The notes under the pieces: model-generated
What the model saw: only the letters and a program-made list of their open reading frames with translations
Told to the model about the DNA's origin: nothing
Databases searched by the model: none
NCBI RefSeq assembly: GCF_014773385.1
Contig: NZ_JACXAI010000041.1
Coordinates: 1-52,092 of the forward strand
Direction: 5' to 3'
DNA: 52,092 bases
Source of the DNA: Metabacillus arenae
GTDB taxonomy: Bacteria; Bacillota; Bacilli; Bacillales; Bacillaceae
Program-made: the position numbers and the translations under genes
In this document: one piece after another, positions 34,275-42,627 of the stretch
How the letters are laid out: every line of letters starts with the position of its first letter
Position numbering within the stretch: position 1 is the first letter of the stretch

Positions 34275-34730
34275 TTATCTAAATTCCCATGCTATTTTCC
34301 ATTCCCCTTTTTCCTTGACGACAAATACCTCTTGCTCTACCTTAAATACTCCAAATTTACTATTAAAGATCTGTTGTATTGTAAACCGATGTACATTTTG
34401 AAACGTTTTTGATTTTTCCATTTTCCATGATTTTATTTTTTTGTCATCTACTATTTTATAAGTGAACGTATTGACTCCATAGTGCGACATGTAAATATGA
34501 GATCTTTCGGTAACATAGGCATTTTTTGAAAAACGTTTTTTCATCTGGGGATGAAATAACTCCCATGCACTACCAAAATCCCCTTCTTGTTCATATTCAT
34601 AAAAGGAGTCCACAGCCTTTTCGTAATTCCTGCTTTGAAATACATTTACGACCAAAAAAAATATAAAAATTCCGATGATAATGAGCCCTGCCACTACAAC
34701 GAGCGGCTGCAGCTTTTTCCTTCTTCGCAT
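34275..34730 (-). CDS. Membrane-anchored protein with NTF2-like external domain, function unknown
   Basis: The 151-residue protein has a basic start (MRRRKKLQ) and one membrane helix (about 9-31). An external domain of about 115 residues has the alternating strand pattern and a helix pair (YEKAVDSFYEYEQEGDFGSAWELFHPQMK) of small NTF2/SnoaL-like folds, ending in EKGEWKIAWEF, which is typical of that fold. Similar small proteins occur widely in Bacillaceae without known function. It has its own ribosome site (AAAGG) and terminator, so it is probably monocistronic. Confidence 0.75.
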   Translation of the reverse strand: MRRRKKLQPLVVVAGLIIIGIFIFFLVVNVFQSRNYEKAVDSFYEYEQEGDFGSAWELFHPQMKKRFSKNAYVTERSHIYMSHYGVNTFTYKIVDDKKIKSWKMEKSKTFQNVHRFTIQQIFNSKFGVFKVEQEVFVVKEKGEWKIAWEFR

Positions 34731-34933
34731 CGTTTCACAACCTTTATCATGTCACTTGGTATCATCTAATAAGTATGCAGACAAGTTAGGTTGTATGATG
34801 GAAGAAAGGCTCTCATCCTCTATGAATCATTCTTCTTTAAACGTTTGTTTAAATTTATCGAAAAGTATGGTACCATTACTTCCTACATTTGCATTATAAT
34901 GGAATAGGAAAATATTATTAAGGGGGCATCATA

Positions 34934-35188
34934 ATGGAATTTTTAGGCTGGATCATACAAATCGTAGTAGCTGTTTATTTAGCTATTGACTCGAAAAAAC
35001 GCGGTATGAACCCATGGCTGTGGGGAATCTTAGGCTTTTTCTTTGGACTTATTACTCTTGGAATCTATTTTATTAAGATCGGTAAAAAGGGATTAGGATG
35101 GACAATTACCATTCTCGCTTTAATTTTTTATATCATCTTTATTATTTTGGTTGTAATTAGCACTTTATTGATGATGGGGACCGTGTAG
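34934..35188 (+). CDS. Small membrane protein, function unknown
   Basis: The 84-residue protein has three hydrophobic helices (about 3-17, 28-48 and 55-80) joined by short basic loops (SKKRG, KIGKKG). AAGGGGG stands 7 bases before the ATG and a TATAAT -10 element lies near 34897-34902. The WGILGFFFGLITLGIY segment resembles small phage-shock or YqaE-like membrane proteins but no family is certain. A REP palindrome just downstream serves as its probable terminator. Confidence 0.7.
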   Translation: MEFLGWIIQIVVAVYLAIDSKKRGMNPWLWGILGFFFGLITLGIYFIKIGKKGLGWTITILALIFYIIFIILVVISTLLMMGTV

Positions 35189-35196
35189 AAAAAGGC

Positions 35197-35237
35197 AGGT
35201 GCCAGGCACCAAATTGAAAATTTGGTGCCTGGCACCT
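35197..35237. repeat. REP palindrome P1 (GGTGCCAGGCACC type)
   Basis: A 19-base perfect stem (35197-35215 with 35219-35237) has a 3-base loop. The core GGTGCCAGGCACCAAATT is identical to P3 beside the intact RAYT. It lies between convergent genes and probably works as a bidirectional terminator. Confidence 0.85.
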
Positions 35238-35243
35238 TGTTTA

Positions 35244-36383
35244 TTATTGAGCATACTTTTCTGTAACTAATTGTACTAGTGAATGTTGTTCAGGCAGGTC
35301 AGAAACCTTACTTAAGGCGCCGGGTATTCCTTGTTCTTTCACTAGTATGGCAAGTTGAACAGCTTCAGGGTCTTGGTCGTAATGATAGTTTAGAGCAGCT
35401 GCAATTCCAGTTGCCAAGTATTCCGGAGTTTTGCCAATTTCGATTAACTTACGGGCAGGCCCAACGAGTCTGTCATCATAGCCCAGCTTTCGTATAGGAG
35501 AGCGTCCGACTCTAGTCAGTTCATCTGAAATATACTGATTTTCAAACCGGCTCAAAATCTTGCTGATGTATGTTTGATGTTCTTCTTTGTCAAACGAATA
35601 TTGAGCGGTTAATAGACTGCTTGTTTCTTGTAAGGCTCCTTCTACTATTTTTCGGACTTCAGGGTGTTCAATTGCCTCTTTTACCGTTTGAAGTCCTTTA
35701 TCATAGCCAACATATGCTGTCACAGCATGGCCGGTATTTACTGTATATAATTTACGTTCGATATAAGGAATTAAATCTTTTACGTATGTTACTCCAGGGA
35801 TTTTAGGAAAATCACCTTTCAGCTTCTCCTCTTCCACTACCCATTCAAAGAAAGGTTCTACTGATACTTTTAATAGATCTTTCTGCTCCTGAATAGGAAC
35901 AATACGATCTACTGCAGAGTTTGGAAAGCCAATGATTTTTGCAATGGCTTCTTTCTCTTGCTCATTCAAATACTTTTCAATTTCCTCCTGCAAGTGAGCT
36001 GTTCCGCCAATCATGTTTTCACATGCAATGATATTCCCAAACGAGTTCGTGGTTTTAAGTCTTTTTTTTAAGCCATCAGCGATTGACTTTGCCACAAACT
36101 TTAAAATATTTGGTCCTACTGCTGTTGTTATAAGGTCCGCTTGGGCAAGTTTCTCGATGACTTTATCAGGATCTTTTTCGCTGTTAATCCCTTTTACATC
36201 AGTAATGATAGTAGTTTTTTTAGAATCAGAAGCGAGTTCGACTTCATATTGATTACGTTCATTTAAAGCTTGTATCACTTCCTCATTAATATCGACAAAT
36301 GTCACTTCATAACCTGCTTGACTAAGAATAGCTCCAATGAAACCACGTCCTATATTCCCTGCTCCAAAATGTACGGCAATCAT
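35244..36383 (-). CDS. mtlD: Mannitol-1-phosphate 5-dehydrogenase
   Basis: The 379-residue protein begins MIAVHFGAGNIGRGFIG, the NAD-binding motif of the polyol-specific long-chain dehydrogenases. The catalytic segment KLYTVNTGHAVTAYVGY (about 213-229) has the family lysine, asparagine and histidine. It converts mannitol-1-phosphate to fructose-6-phosphate with NAD+. It follows mtlF by one base and closes the operon. AGGTG precedes the ATG. Confidence 0.96.
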   Translation of the reverse strand: MIAVHFGAGNIGRGFIGAILSQAGYEVTFVDINEEVIQALNERNQYEVELASDSKKTTIITDVKGINSEKDPDKVIEKLAQADLITTAVGPNILKFVAKSIADGLKKRLKTTNSFGNIIACENMIGGTAHLQEEIEKYLNEQEKEAIAKIIGFPNSAVDRIVPIQEQKDLLKVSVEPFFEWVVEEEKLKGDFPKIPGVTYVKDLIPYIERKLYTVNTGHAVTAYVGYDKGLQTVKEAIEHPEVRKIVEGALQETSSLLTAQYSFDKEEHQTYISKILSRFENQYISDELTRVGRSPIRKLGYDDRLVGPARKLIEIGKTPEYLATGIAAALNYHYDQDPEAVQLAILVKEQGIPGALSKVSDLPEQHSLVQLVTEKYAQ

Positions 36384-36384
36384 G

Positions 36385-36822
36385 TTAGTTCACCTCTTCT
36401 TCAAATAGTGCCATCAATTCTTCCTTTGTTTCTGCTGCTACAAGCCTTGCTACATTTTCTTCATCAGAGCAAAGAATCGCAATTTTTGATAATAGTTCTA
36501 AATGCTCGTCGTTTTTACCAGCAATCCCAAACAAAATTCGCGCAGGCTCCCCGCTGCCAAACTCGACTCCATTAGGAACTTGAATAATGGAAATCCCAGA
36601 AGCTTGTACTTCCTTTTTGCCTTCCTCTGTTCCATGGGGAATCGCTACTCCGTTCCCCATATAGGTAGTGGAGACTTCTTCTCGTTCCAGCATTTTTTCA
36701 ATGTAATTTTCATTTACATATCCATTTTGAACAAGGACGGATCCAGTTAATTTGATCGCTTCTTCTTTTGTATTTACGGTTTGATTTAGAAGGATGTTTT
36801 CCTCAGTTAGTATTGATTTCAT
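36385..36822 (-). CDS. mtlF: Mannitol-specific PTS EIIA component
   Basis: This 145-residue PTS EIIA type 2 domain has its phosphorylated histidine at H63 in GVAIPHGTEEGK. EIIA-Mtl takes phosphate from HPr and gives it to the EIIB domain of MtlA. The full-length domain is encoded on its own, as in other Bacilli. It lies between mtlR and mtlD with short spacing. Confidence 0.95.
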   Translation of the reverse strand: MKSILTEENILLNQTVNTKEEAIKLTGSVLVQNGYVNENYIEKMLEREEVSTTYMGNGVAIPHGTEEGKKEVQASGISIIQVPNGVEFGSGEPARILFGIAGKNDEHLELLSKIAILCSDEENVARLVAAETKEELMALFEEEVN

Positions 36823-36834
36823 TTTGAACCACTC

Positions 36835-38916
36835 CTATTTTTTTATTTGTTCATTAATCCATCTGTAAAACATTTCGTTTAGCTTTTTAACCATCCATGT
36901 CCCATTTCCTGATTGGAACACTTGTAAACTTTCTTCATCTTCTATTAAGGTGGAGCTGATTAAACTAAGCAATTTTAATCCAAGGGGGTGCACATCCTTA
37001 GGCGCAAGTAAGAGTAGAAGAGTCCTCATCCTGATTTCTCCTTGACCCATATCACCTACAATATAAGGATGTTTTAATTGAAAAATAACAAATGTCGGGT
37101 CCTTAACACTATCGTGTCTGCAATGATAGAGAGCCATTGCGGTATGTGGAATCCCTAGTCCCCCCAGCTTCTCTCGTTTTAACAGTTCTTCTGTCAACGC
37201 CTCTGAACTTTGTATAAGCTTTTGTTTCTCTAAAACTTCCGTAGCTGCATGTAATGTTTCAACATGGTCTTTCTTATTTTCAAAATCATAAACCCGGAAG
37301 CGTTCCATAATCCCTTTGATTAGTTGTCCATAGATAAAAAACTCATCTATTTTACCAAGTAAATCAGCTTCTTCAAGAGCTTCAAAATAATTAGGGTGTT
37401 TAAGATCATTGTTTCCTTGGACAGGAAATATGTCCTTAATAGATTCTCTTATTTTTTCTGCATCTGAATCTGGAAGCAGCGGACTCACCTGAATATATGG
37501 AATGTCTGTCAGAGATAATCCGATTGTTGAAATAACAAGATCAAATGATGCTAATTCTTCTTTTTCCAAATCCATAAGTGATGATAGCTTTGTTTTAGTA
37601 ATTTCAGGTATTTCTTTATGAATCCGGCTTGCCAGCATTTTTGAAGAACCGATCCCGCTCGAACAGACAACAAGAGCATGGATGGGGCGTTTTTTATTTC
37701 TTACTTGCAGAGCAGAGCCAAAATGCAACACTACAAATCCTATTTCCCCATCAGAAAACACTAAATATGGAAAAACAATTTCCAGTGCTTTCTTAACAGC
37801 TTCAAAAAGGTCGGGATAATCCCTTTTTATATCCTCTTTTAATGGATTAAACGTGGATATTCCACCTTGAATTCGATGGCAGGCCGGTTCTAAATGGGCG
37901 ATCAGGCCCTTGTATAGAGAAGGATCATTTTTAAAAGAAACCTGAATCTTCGTTTCTACATATTCAATCAGCTTTATTACTTTTTGAGAAAGCTTTGAAT
38001 AAATTTGATCAAAGACCTCTTCCTCCTTTTGCCTTCGTGCTCCTCTTAAGTGCATCGTGATATGGCCAACCTCTGCTACTGGAACCTTTAGAGGAAACAA
38101 TTTTTCAAGCTGCATAGAGATTTGCAGAGCAATCTTATATTCTTCCGTTTCCTGTAATTGCTTCAAATGATTTTCATCAAAAGTAATGTCTTCTTTTAAA
38201 AGAATACGTTCAATTGTTAGACCGAGATGGACTAGCAGGGCAAAATAAGCACTGTCTGCAAGAGTATACGGCAAGGAGTTCAGGCTCTGCTTTATCGCCC
38301 CATCTATTGTATTCAGCCGTTCCATATTTACGATCCCTAAAAGTTTTTCATCTGTATGATAATGTTTCATATTTTTTTCGATGATTTGGAGAAAGTCTTG
38401 TTCACTTAAATTTTCCATTACAAGAGATTCTAAGATTTTACGTTTAGATAATTCTTCTCCTGTCAGTTCGATTCCGAATCCTCTTTTTCTTGTAATCGTT
38501 AATTCGAAGGGTTTTATTTTTTCTTCAACTTTATCGAGATCATGACTTAAGGTAGCTATTGAAACATTGAAAAGGGAAGCAAGAGTAAACAATTTAATAG
38601 GTTCATTTGATTTGATCAATTCACAAATAAGGAAATTGATGCGTTCCTCCTGCTGAAAATCTACCTTTTCCACCTTTGACAGATCACTCAAAAGCCTTTG
38701 CTTTTCTAATGATTGTCCAGAAAGCTTTATGCCCAGCCCTGCTTTTTTCTCAATTGAAAGCTCATAGGCCGAAAGCGTACTTTCGACCTTTTTTAATTCT
38801 CTATGAACCGTTCGAGAGCTAATTTTCAGATGATCTGCCAGCTCTTGTACAGTTAAATAATCCGTATGATGACAGAGAAAGTGAAGAATTTCATTTTCTC
38901 TAGTTGTGACATACAC
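36835..38916 (-). CDS. mtlR: Mannitol operon transcriptional activator
   Basis: The 693-residue regulator has an N-terminal DeoR-type helix-turn-helix (about 5-60) and a second HTH_11/Mga-like helix region (about 90-150). Two PRD domains (about 175-400) contain conserved histidines, and an EIIB-Gat-like domain has its cysteine in VVCSSGIGSSKM. A C-terminal EIIA-like domain carries GLGIPHTAMALYH. In Bacillus and Geobacillus MtlR these domains are phosphorylated to sense mannitol and preferred sugars. The start is GTG with GGAGGTG 7 bases upstream. Its place inside the operon between mtlA and mtlF matches Geobacillus rather than B. subtilis. Confidence 0.95.
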   Translation of the reverse strand: MYVTTRENEILHFLCHHTDYLTVQELADHLKISSRTVHRELKKVESTLSAYELSIEKKAGLGIKLSGQSLEKQRLLSDLSKVEKVDFQQEERINFLICELIKSNEPIKLFTLASLFNVSIATLSHDLDKVEEKIKPFELTITRKRGFGIELTGEELSKRKILESLVMENLSEQDFLQIIEKNMKHYHTDEKLLGIVNMERLNTIDGAIKQSLNSLPYTLADSAYFALLVHLGLTIERILLKEDITFDENHLKQLQETEEYKIALQISMQLEKLFPLKVPVAEVGHITMHLRGARRQKEEEVFDQIYSKLSQKVIKLIEYVETKIQVSFKNDPSLYKGLIAHLEPACHRIQGGISTFNPLKEDIKRDYPDLFEAVKKALEIVFPYLVFSDGEIGFVVLHFGSALQVRNKKRPIHALVVCSSGIGSSKMLASRIHKEIPEITKTKLSSLMDLEKEELASFDLVISTIGLSLTDIPYIQVSPLLPDSDAEKIRESIKDIFPVQGNNDLKHPNYFEALEEADLLGKIDEFFIYGQLIKGIMERFRVYDFENKKDHVETLHAATEVLEKQKLIQSSEALTEELLKREKLGGLGIPHTAMALYHCRHDSVKDPTFVIFQLKHPYIVGDMGQGEIRMRTLLLLLAPKDVHPLGLKLLSLISSTLIEDEESLQVFQSGNGTWMVKKLNEMFYRWINEQIKK

Positions 38917-38950
38917 TGTTTCACACCTCCTCCGAAATGCTGAAGAATCG

Positions 38951-40681
38951 TTATTTCAATTTTTCAACAAGCTCATCATATTTTGGACTGTTCAAGAAAT
39001 TATCAACTGAGATGTGATGAGCAGCTGGTACTTTTGCTTTCGCTCGATCGGTTAAGTCTTTATGTGTAATAATAATATCTGCATCATTCGGCAAATTATT
39101 TATGGCCGAGTTGGTCACATCTATTGATAGTCCTGCTTTTTTTAATTTATTTTTTAAAACAGAGGCTCCCATTGCACTTGAGCCCATACCAGCGTCACAG
39201 GCGAAAATGATTTTTTCGACATTTTCCATTTCATTGTTTTCAGGCTTCGTTTCATCTGTTTCATTTTCTGTTTCAGCCAATTCTTTGACTAACTCATCAT
39301 ATTTCGGGCTATTTAAAAAGTTTTCTACCGAAATGTGGTAAGCATTCGGGCGTTTTGCTTTCGCCCGTTCTGTTAAATCTTTATGCGTAATAATAACATC
39401 TGCATCTTCAGGTAAATTGTTTATCGCTTTATTTGTGACATTAATAGAAAGTCCTGCTTTTTTGAATTTATTTTTCAAGACAGAGGCTCCCATTGCGCTT
39501 GAGCCCATACCAGCATCACAGGCAAAAATAACATTTTTGACGTTTTGCAGGGAAGATTCGGGTGCCTCTTTAGAGAAAGAAGCTGCATTGCTTTTCTTCC
39601 CTTTCATTTCTTGCATTTTTGCTGCTGCCGATTCGATATCGTCTTCTGCTTCTTTTTTAGATGATTTTAATATCACACTCGCTACTAAGAAAGAAATGAG
39701 AGTTGCAACAATGACACCTAAGAACATGCCAACAAAGTTTCCTCTTGGAGTCATTGCAGTAATCGCAATAATGCTTCCTGGTGAAGGAGTCGCGACCAGC
39801 CCTGTGTTAGTCAGCATAAAGGTTAGAATCCCACTTGCCCCGCCAGCTATAGCTGCTAAAATCAATAATGGTTTCATTAAAATATACGGGAAGTAAATTT
39901 CATGAATTCCACCTAGAAAGTGAATAACTGCTGCACCAGGTGACGATTGTTTAGCAGAGCCTTTTCCGAAGAACATGTATGCAAGCAAGATCCCTAGACC
40001 CGGTCCAGGATTTGATTCGATTAAGAACAAGATTGATTTTCCAGCATTTGCTGCTTGTTCAACAGCAATCGGTCCAAACACTCCATGGTTTAGAGCATTG
40101 TTTAAGAAAAGCACTTTTGCCGGTTCAACGAAGATGCTAGCTAAAGGTAACAGATTAGCATTTACAATGACTTCTAACCCATTTCCAAGCGCTTGAGTAA
40201 TTCCTAAAACCACTGGTCCGATTCCAAGGTAACCTATGATTGATAAGATCCCTGCTACAATCCCCGCAGAAAAGTTGTTGACTAACATTTCAAAACCAGA
40301 TTTCACTTTGCCCTGAAACAATTGGTCAACCTTTTTGATCGCATAACCGCCAATTGGACCAATAATCATCGCTCCGAGGAACATTGGAATGTCTGCCCCT
40401 ACGATAACTCCCATCGTTGCTGTGGCCCCAACAACACCACCGCGAAGGTCATGAACCATACGCCCGCCTGTGAACCCGATGAGCAGCGGCAACAGGTACG
40501 TAATCATTGGACCTACTAATTCCGCCAGGCTTTCATTTGGCAGCCATCCATCTGGAATAAATAAGGCCGTGATCAATCCCCAAGCAATGAATGCCCCAAT
40601 GTTCGGCATGACCATTCCGCTCAAGTAACTGCCGAAGCGCTGGATCTTAACCTTTATATCATTATTTTGTTTTGCTTCCAT
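38951..40681 (-). CDS. mtlA: Mannitol PTS EIICB with duplicated EIIB domain
   Basis: The 576-residue permease has an EIIC domain (about 12-340) with the GGIHEIYFPY substrate-site loop at 257-266. Two complete EIIB domains follow in tandem. The first has its phosphocysteine at C388 and the second at C495, each in CDAGMGSSAMGASVLKNK, and each ends NSPKYDELV. An acidic linker (about 470-487) joins them. Ordinary Bacillus MtlA is about 470-480 residues with a single EIIB, so the extra 107 residues are a recent in-frame duplication of about 321 bases. It imports and phosphorylates mannitol. GGAGGT precedes the ATG. Confidence 0.95.
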   Translation of the reverse strand: MEAKQNNDIKVKIQRFGSYLSGMVMPNIGAFIAWGLITALFIPDGWLPNESLAELVGPMITYLLPLLIGFTGGRMVHDLRGGVVGATATMGVIVGADIPMFLGAMIIGPIGGYAIKKVDQLFQGKVKSGFEMLVNNFSAGIVAGILSIIGYLGIGPVVLGITQALGNGLEVIVNANLLPLASIFVEPAKVLFLNNALNHGVFGPIAVEQAANAGKSILFLIESNPGPGLGILLAYMFFGKGSAKQSSPGAAVIHFLGGIHEIYFPYILMKPLLILAAIAGGASGILTFMLTNTGLVATPSPGSIIAITAMTPRGNFVGMFLGVIVATLISFLVASVILKSSKKEAEDDIESAAAKMQEMKGKKSNAASFSKEAPESSLQNVKNVIFACDAGMGSSAMGASVLKNKFKKAGLSINVTNKAINNLPEDADVIITHKDLTERAKAKRPNAYHISVENFLNSPKYDELVKELAETENETDETKPENNEMENVEKIIFACDAGMGSSAMGASVLKNKLKKAGLSIDVTNSAINNLPNDADIIITHKDLTDRAKAKVPAAHHISVDNFLNSPKYDELVEKLK

Positions 40682-40783
40682 TGAATAAACCTCCTGTTCA
40701 TCAACATATTGTTGACCTAACTAATAAAAGAAATAAGAAATTAAAACAGTAAATCATCTTGCTGTTTCTGCCTACACCTTTAT

Positions 40784-40799
40784 AGTAAATCGCTTACAT
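40784..40799 (-). promoter_or_regulatory. mtlA promoter with cre-like box
   Basis: The minus strand reads TGTAAGCGATTTAC just ahead of a TATAAA -10 element, a near-palindrome with one main departure from the CcpA cre consensus. About 45 bases further upstream, TAGTGACAAAATCACG may be part of the MtlR operator. Both assignments are by similarity to other mannitol operons. Confidence 0.4.
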
Positions 40800-40878
40800 A
40801 AGAGATTCAATGAATAGAAAACGTGATTTTGTCACTATTGCTGTTGCCAAAACTAAATTGTGGTCACCTCTAATGGGG

Positions 40879-40943
40879 GGTGCCAGGCACCAAACTGATG
40901 ATGTGGTGCCTGGCACCGAGTTTACAATTTGGTGCCTGGCACC
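40879..40943. repeat. REP palindrome P2 with extra half-site
   Basis: GGTGCCAGGCACCA (40879-40892) pairs with TGGTGCCTGGCACC (40904-40917) around 11 bases. A further half-site AATTTGGTGCCTGGCACC follows at 40926-40943, inside the 3' end of the RAYT gene. Two and a half copies together form a small REP cluster. Confidence 0.85.
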
Positions 40944-41476
40944 TTTTCTAAAACAAACTTCTTAAAGTTTTCCTCTTGTGGGTTGTAGAACAGGGAGAGA
41001 GTTTTTTCGGGGTTTACATATTGGTTATCAGGATCTAACTTCATGTACGATCTATAGCTGCTCCACTTATATTCTTCCAACTTATCTACTATACTCGCTT
41101 CAAGTGGATTTAAATGGATATAACGGCTTACCTTCATGAAGTAGTCTCTATCATCGATAAGCTTTGCTCCGTACCTTCCTTGAAAAACATGACCTACTAA
41201 ATCATACCGGCGATTAAAATAACGGGCATATTTTGAGTGGATATCGTGCATGATGCTTTGAATTGGAAAGTCAATGGTTTCTAATTGAAGGTGAAGATGA
41301 TTTGGCATGAGGCAATAAGAATGAAGGAGGAAAGGAAGGTTAGAACGGGTAACTGCTAGTAAACTCAAATATTTCAAATAATCTTGGTCATCATAGTAAA
41401 GAACATTCCTCCTATTTCCTCTAGCAGTAATATGATACATCGCTCCAGGATACCAAACACGCAGTTTTCTTGCCAT
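40922..41476 (-). CDS. REP-associated tyrosine transposase (RAYT)
   Basis: The 184-residue Y1/HUH-type protein begins MARKLRVWYPGAMYHITARGN and has the HUH motif in MPNHLHLQLE (about 57-66). The nucleophile tyrosine is in VSRYIHLNP (about 118-126). These features define the TnpA_REP/RAYT group related to IS200/IS605 transposases. It is flanked by palindromes P2 and P3, whose core is the same 13 bases. Its last codons (KVPGTKL) are themselves encoded by a REP half-site. AAAGGAGC lies 6 bases before the ATG. RAYTs are usually domesticated, not self-mobile, and process cognate REP DNA. Confidence 0.92.
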   Translation of the reverse strand: MARKLRVWYPGAMYHITARGNRRNVLYYDDQDYLKYLSLLAVTRSNLPFLLHSYCLMPNHLHLQLETIDFPIQSIMHDIHSKYARYFNRRYDLVGHVFQGRYGAKLIDDRDYFMKVSRYIHLNPLEASIVDKLEEYKWSSYRSYMKLDPDNQYVNPEKTLSLFYNPQEENFKKFVLEKVPGTKL

Positions 41477-41531
41477 TAATTAGCTCCTTTCATTATTAAA
41501 GTACACTTTTTCAGTCGACAAAAATTACTCT

Positions 41532-41577
41532 GTTGGGTGCCAGGCACCAAATTTCAATTTGGTGCCTGGCACCCAAC
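41532..41577. repeat. REP palindrome P3 (22-bp perfect stem)
   Basis: Bases 41532-41553 are exactly complementary to 41556-41577 with a 2-base loop. It lies between the ABC ATPase stop and the RAYT start, with the same GGTGCCAGGCACCAAATT core as P1. Confidence 0.9.
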
Positions 41578-41580
41578 TCC

Positions 41581-42627
41581 TTATTTGCATATGTGAAGCG
41601 CTACTTGTTCTCCGACTTGATGGCGAGGCTTCCCGATGGATTGGATAACATTCAATGATTGCTTCCCGGTTTGTATGGTGTAATGGACTTCCTTTCCTTG
41701 AAATTGAGAGAATGCAACCTTACCGATTAGTTGATTTCCTTTTCCTTGAGGCTTGGCCAGACTCCATTGCTCCGGCCGAATCGGATAAACATTTCCGTGT
41801 TTAAATTCTGGGGATACTCCGATATCAGGTAATATTACTCCTGGATAGTACTCTGGAATAAACTCATTTTTACCTTGCCAGCGGCCTTGCAGAAGATTGC
41901 ATTTACCGACAAATGTAGAAACAAACACCGTTTTTGGTTGATTGTAAATGATTTCAGGTGTATCGACTTGCTCAATACTGCCTTCGTTCATGACAACAAT
42001 ACGGTCAGCCATTGCTAATGCTTCACCTTGGTCATGGGTAACATACACAATCGTAGTTCCCATTTCTCGATGAATATGCTGAATTTCCTTTCTCATTTCC
42101 ATCCTTAATTCTGCATCTAAAGCACTGAGCGGTTCATCCATTAAGAGCAATGAAGGCTCTGGCGCTATTGCTCTAGCAAGCGCAACCCTTTGTTTTTGCC
42201 CTCCGGATAATTCAGAGGGGAACCTTGTGGCTAAGTGTTCTAATCCGACAAGATTAAGCACTTGCTGCACTCTTGATGCAGCATCTCCTCTTAATTTCTG
42301 TTCAACAAAACGATGATGTTTTAATGGAAACTGGACATGTTCTTGCACTGTCATATGCGGCCATAAAGCGAAGGATTGAAAAACCATCCCTATGTTCCGC
42401 TGATTAGGCGGAATAAGAGTTTTGGCAGATCCAATCTCTTCCCCATACATTTTAATCATACCTTCAGACGGTTTCATAAAACCCGCTAATAATTTTAAAA
42501 GTGTCGTTTTCCCACAGCCTGAAGGTCCCAACACTGCAACAAATTCGCCTTCCTTGAACATTAAATTAATTTCCTTTAATGCTTGGAAGGACCCATATCG
42601 CTTACTTACGTTATCAATGTTTATCAT
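41581..42627 (-). CDS. ABC importer ATPase (FbpC/PotA type)
   Basis: The 348-residue protein has Walker A GPSGCGKTTLLKLL (about 34-47), signature LSGGQKQRVALARA (about 139-152), Walker B LLLMDEPLSALD and the switch histidine in VYVTHDQGEAL. A TOBE-type C-terminal domain follows from about 240. The family energises import of Fe3+, polyamines, sulfate or phosphonates. Its start overlaps the permease stop by four bases (ATGA), so the pair is translationally coupled. Confidence 0.9.
   Translation of the reverse strand: MINIDNVSKRYGSFQALKEINLMFKEGEFVAVLGPSGCGKTTLLKLLAGFMKPSEGMIKMYGEEIGSAKTLIPPNQRNIGMVFQSFALWPHMTVQEHVQFPLKHHRFVEQKLRGDAASRVQQVLNLVGLEHLATRFPSELSGGQKQRVALARAIAPEPSLLLMDEPLSALDAELRMEMRKEIQHIHREMGTTIVYVTHDQGEALAMADRIVVMNEGSIEQVDTPEIIYNQPKTVFVSTFVGKCNLLQGRWQGKNEFIPEYYPGVILPDIGVSPEFKHGNVYPIRPEQWSLAKPQGKGNQLIGKVAFSQFQGKEVHYTIQTGKQSLNVIQSIGKPRHQVGEQVALHICK

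Noticed and set aside
39102-39896. Plus-strand open frames opposite mtlA
   Set aside because: They are antisense shadows of the duplicated EIIB domains; their similarity to each other only reflects that duplication.
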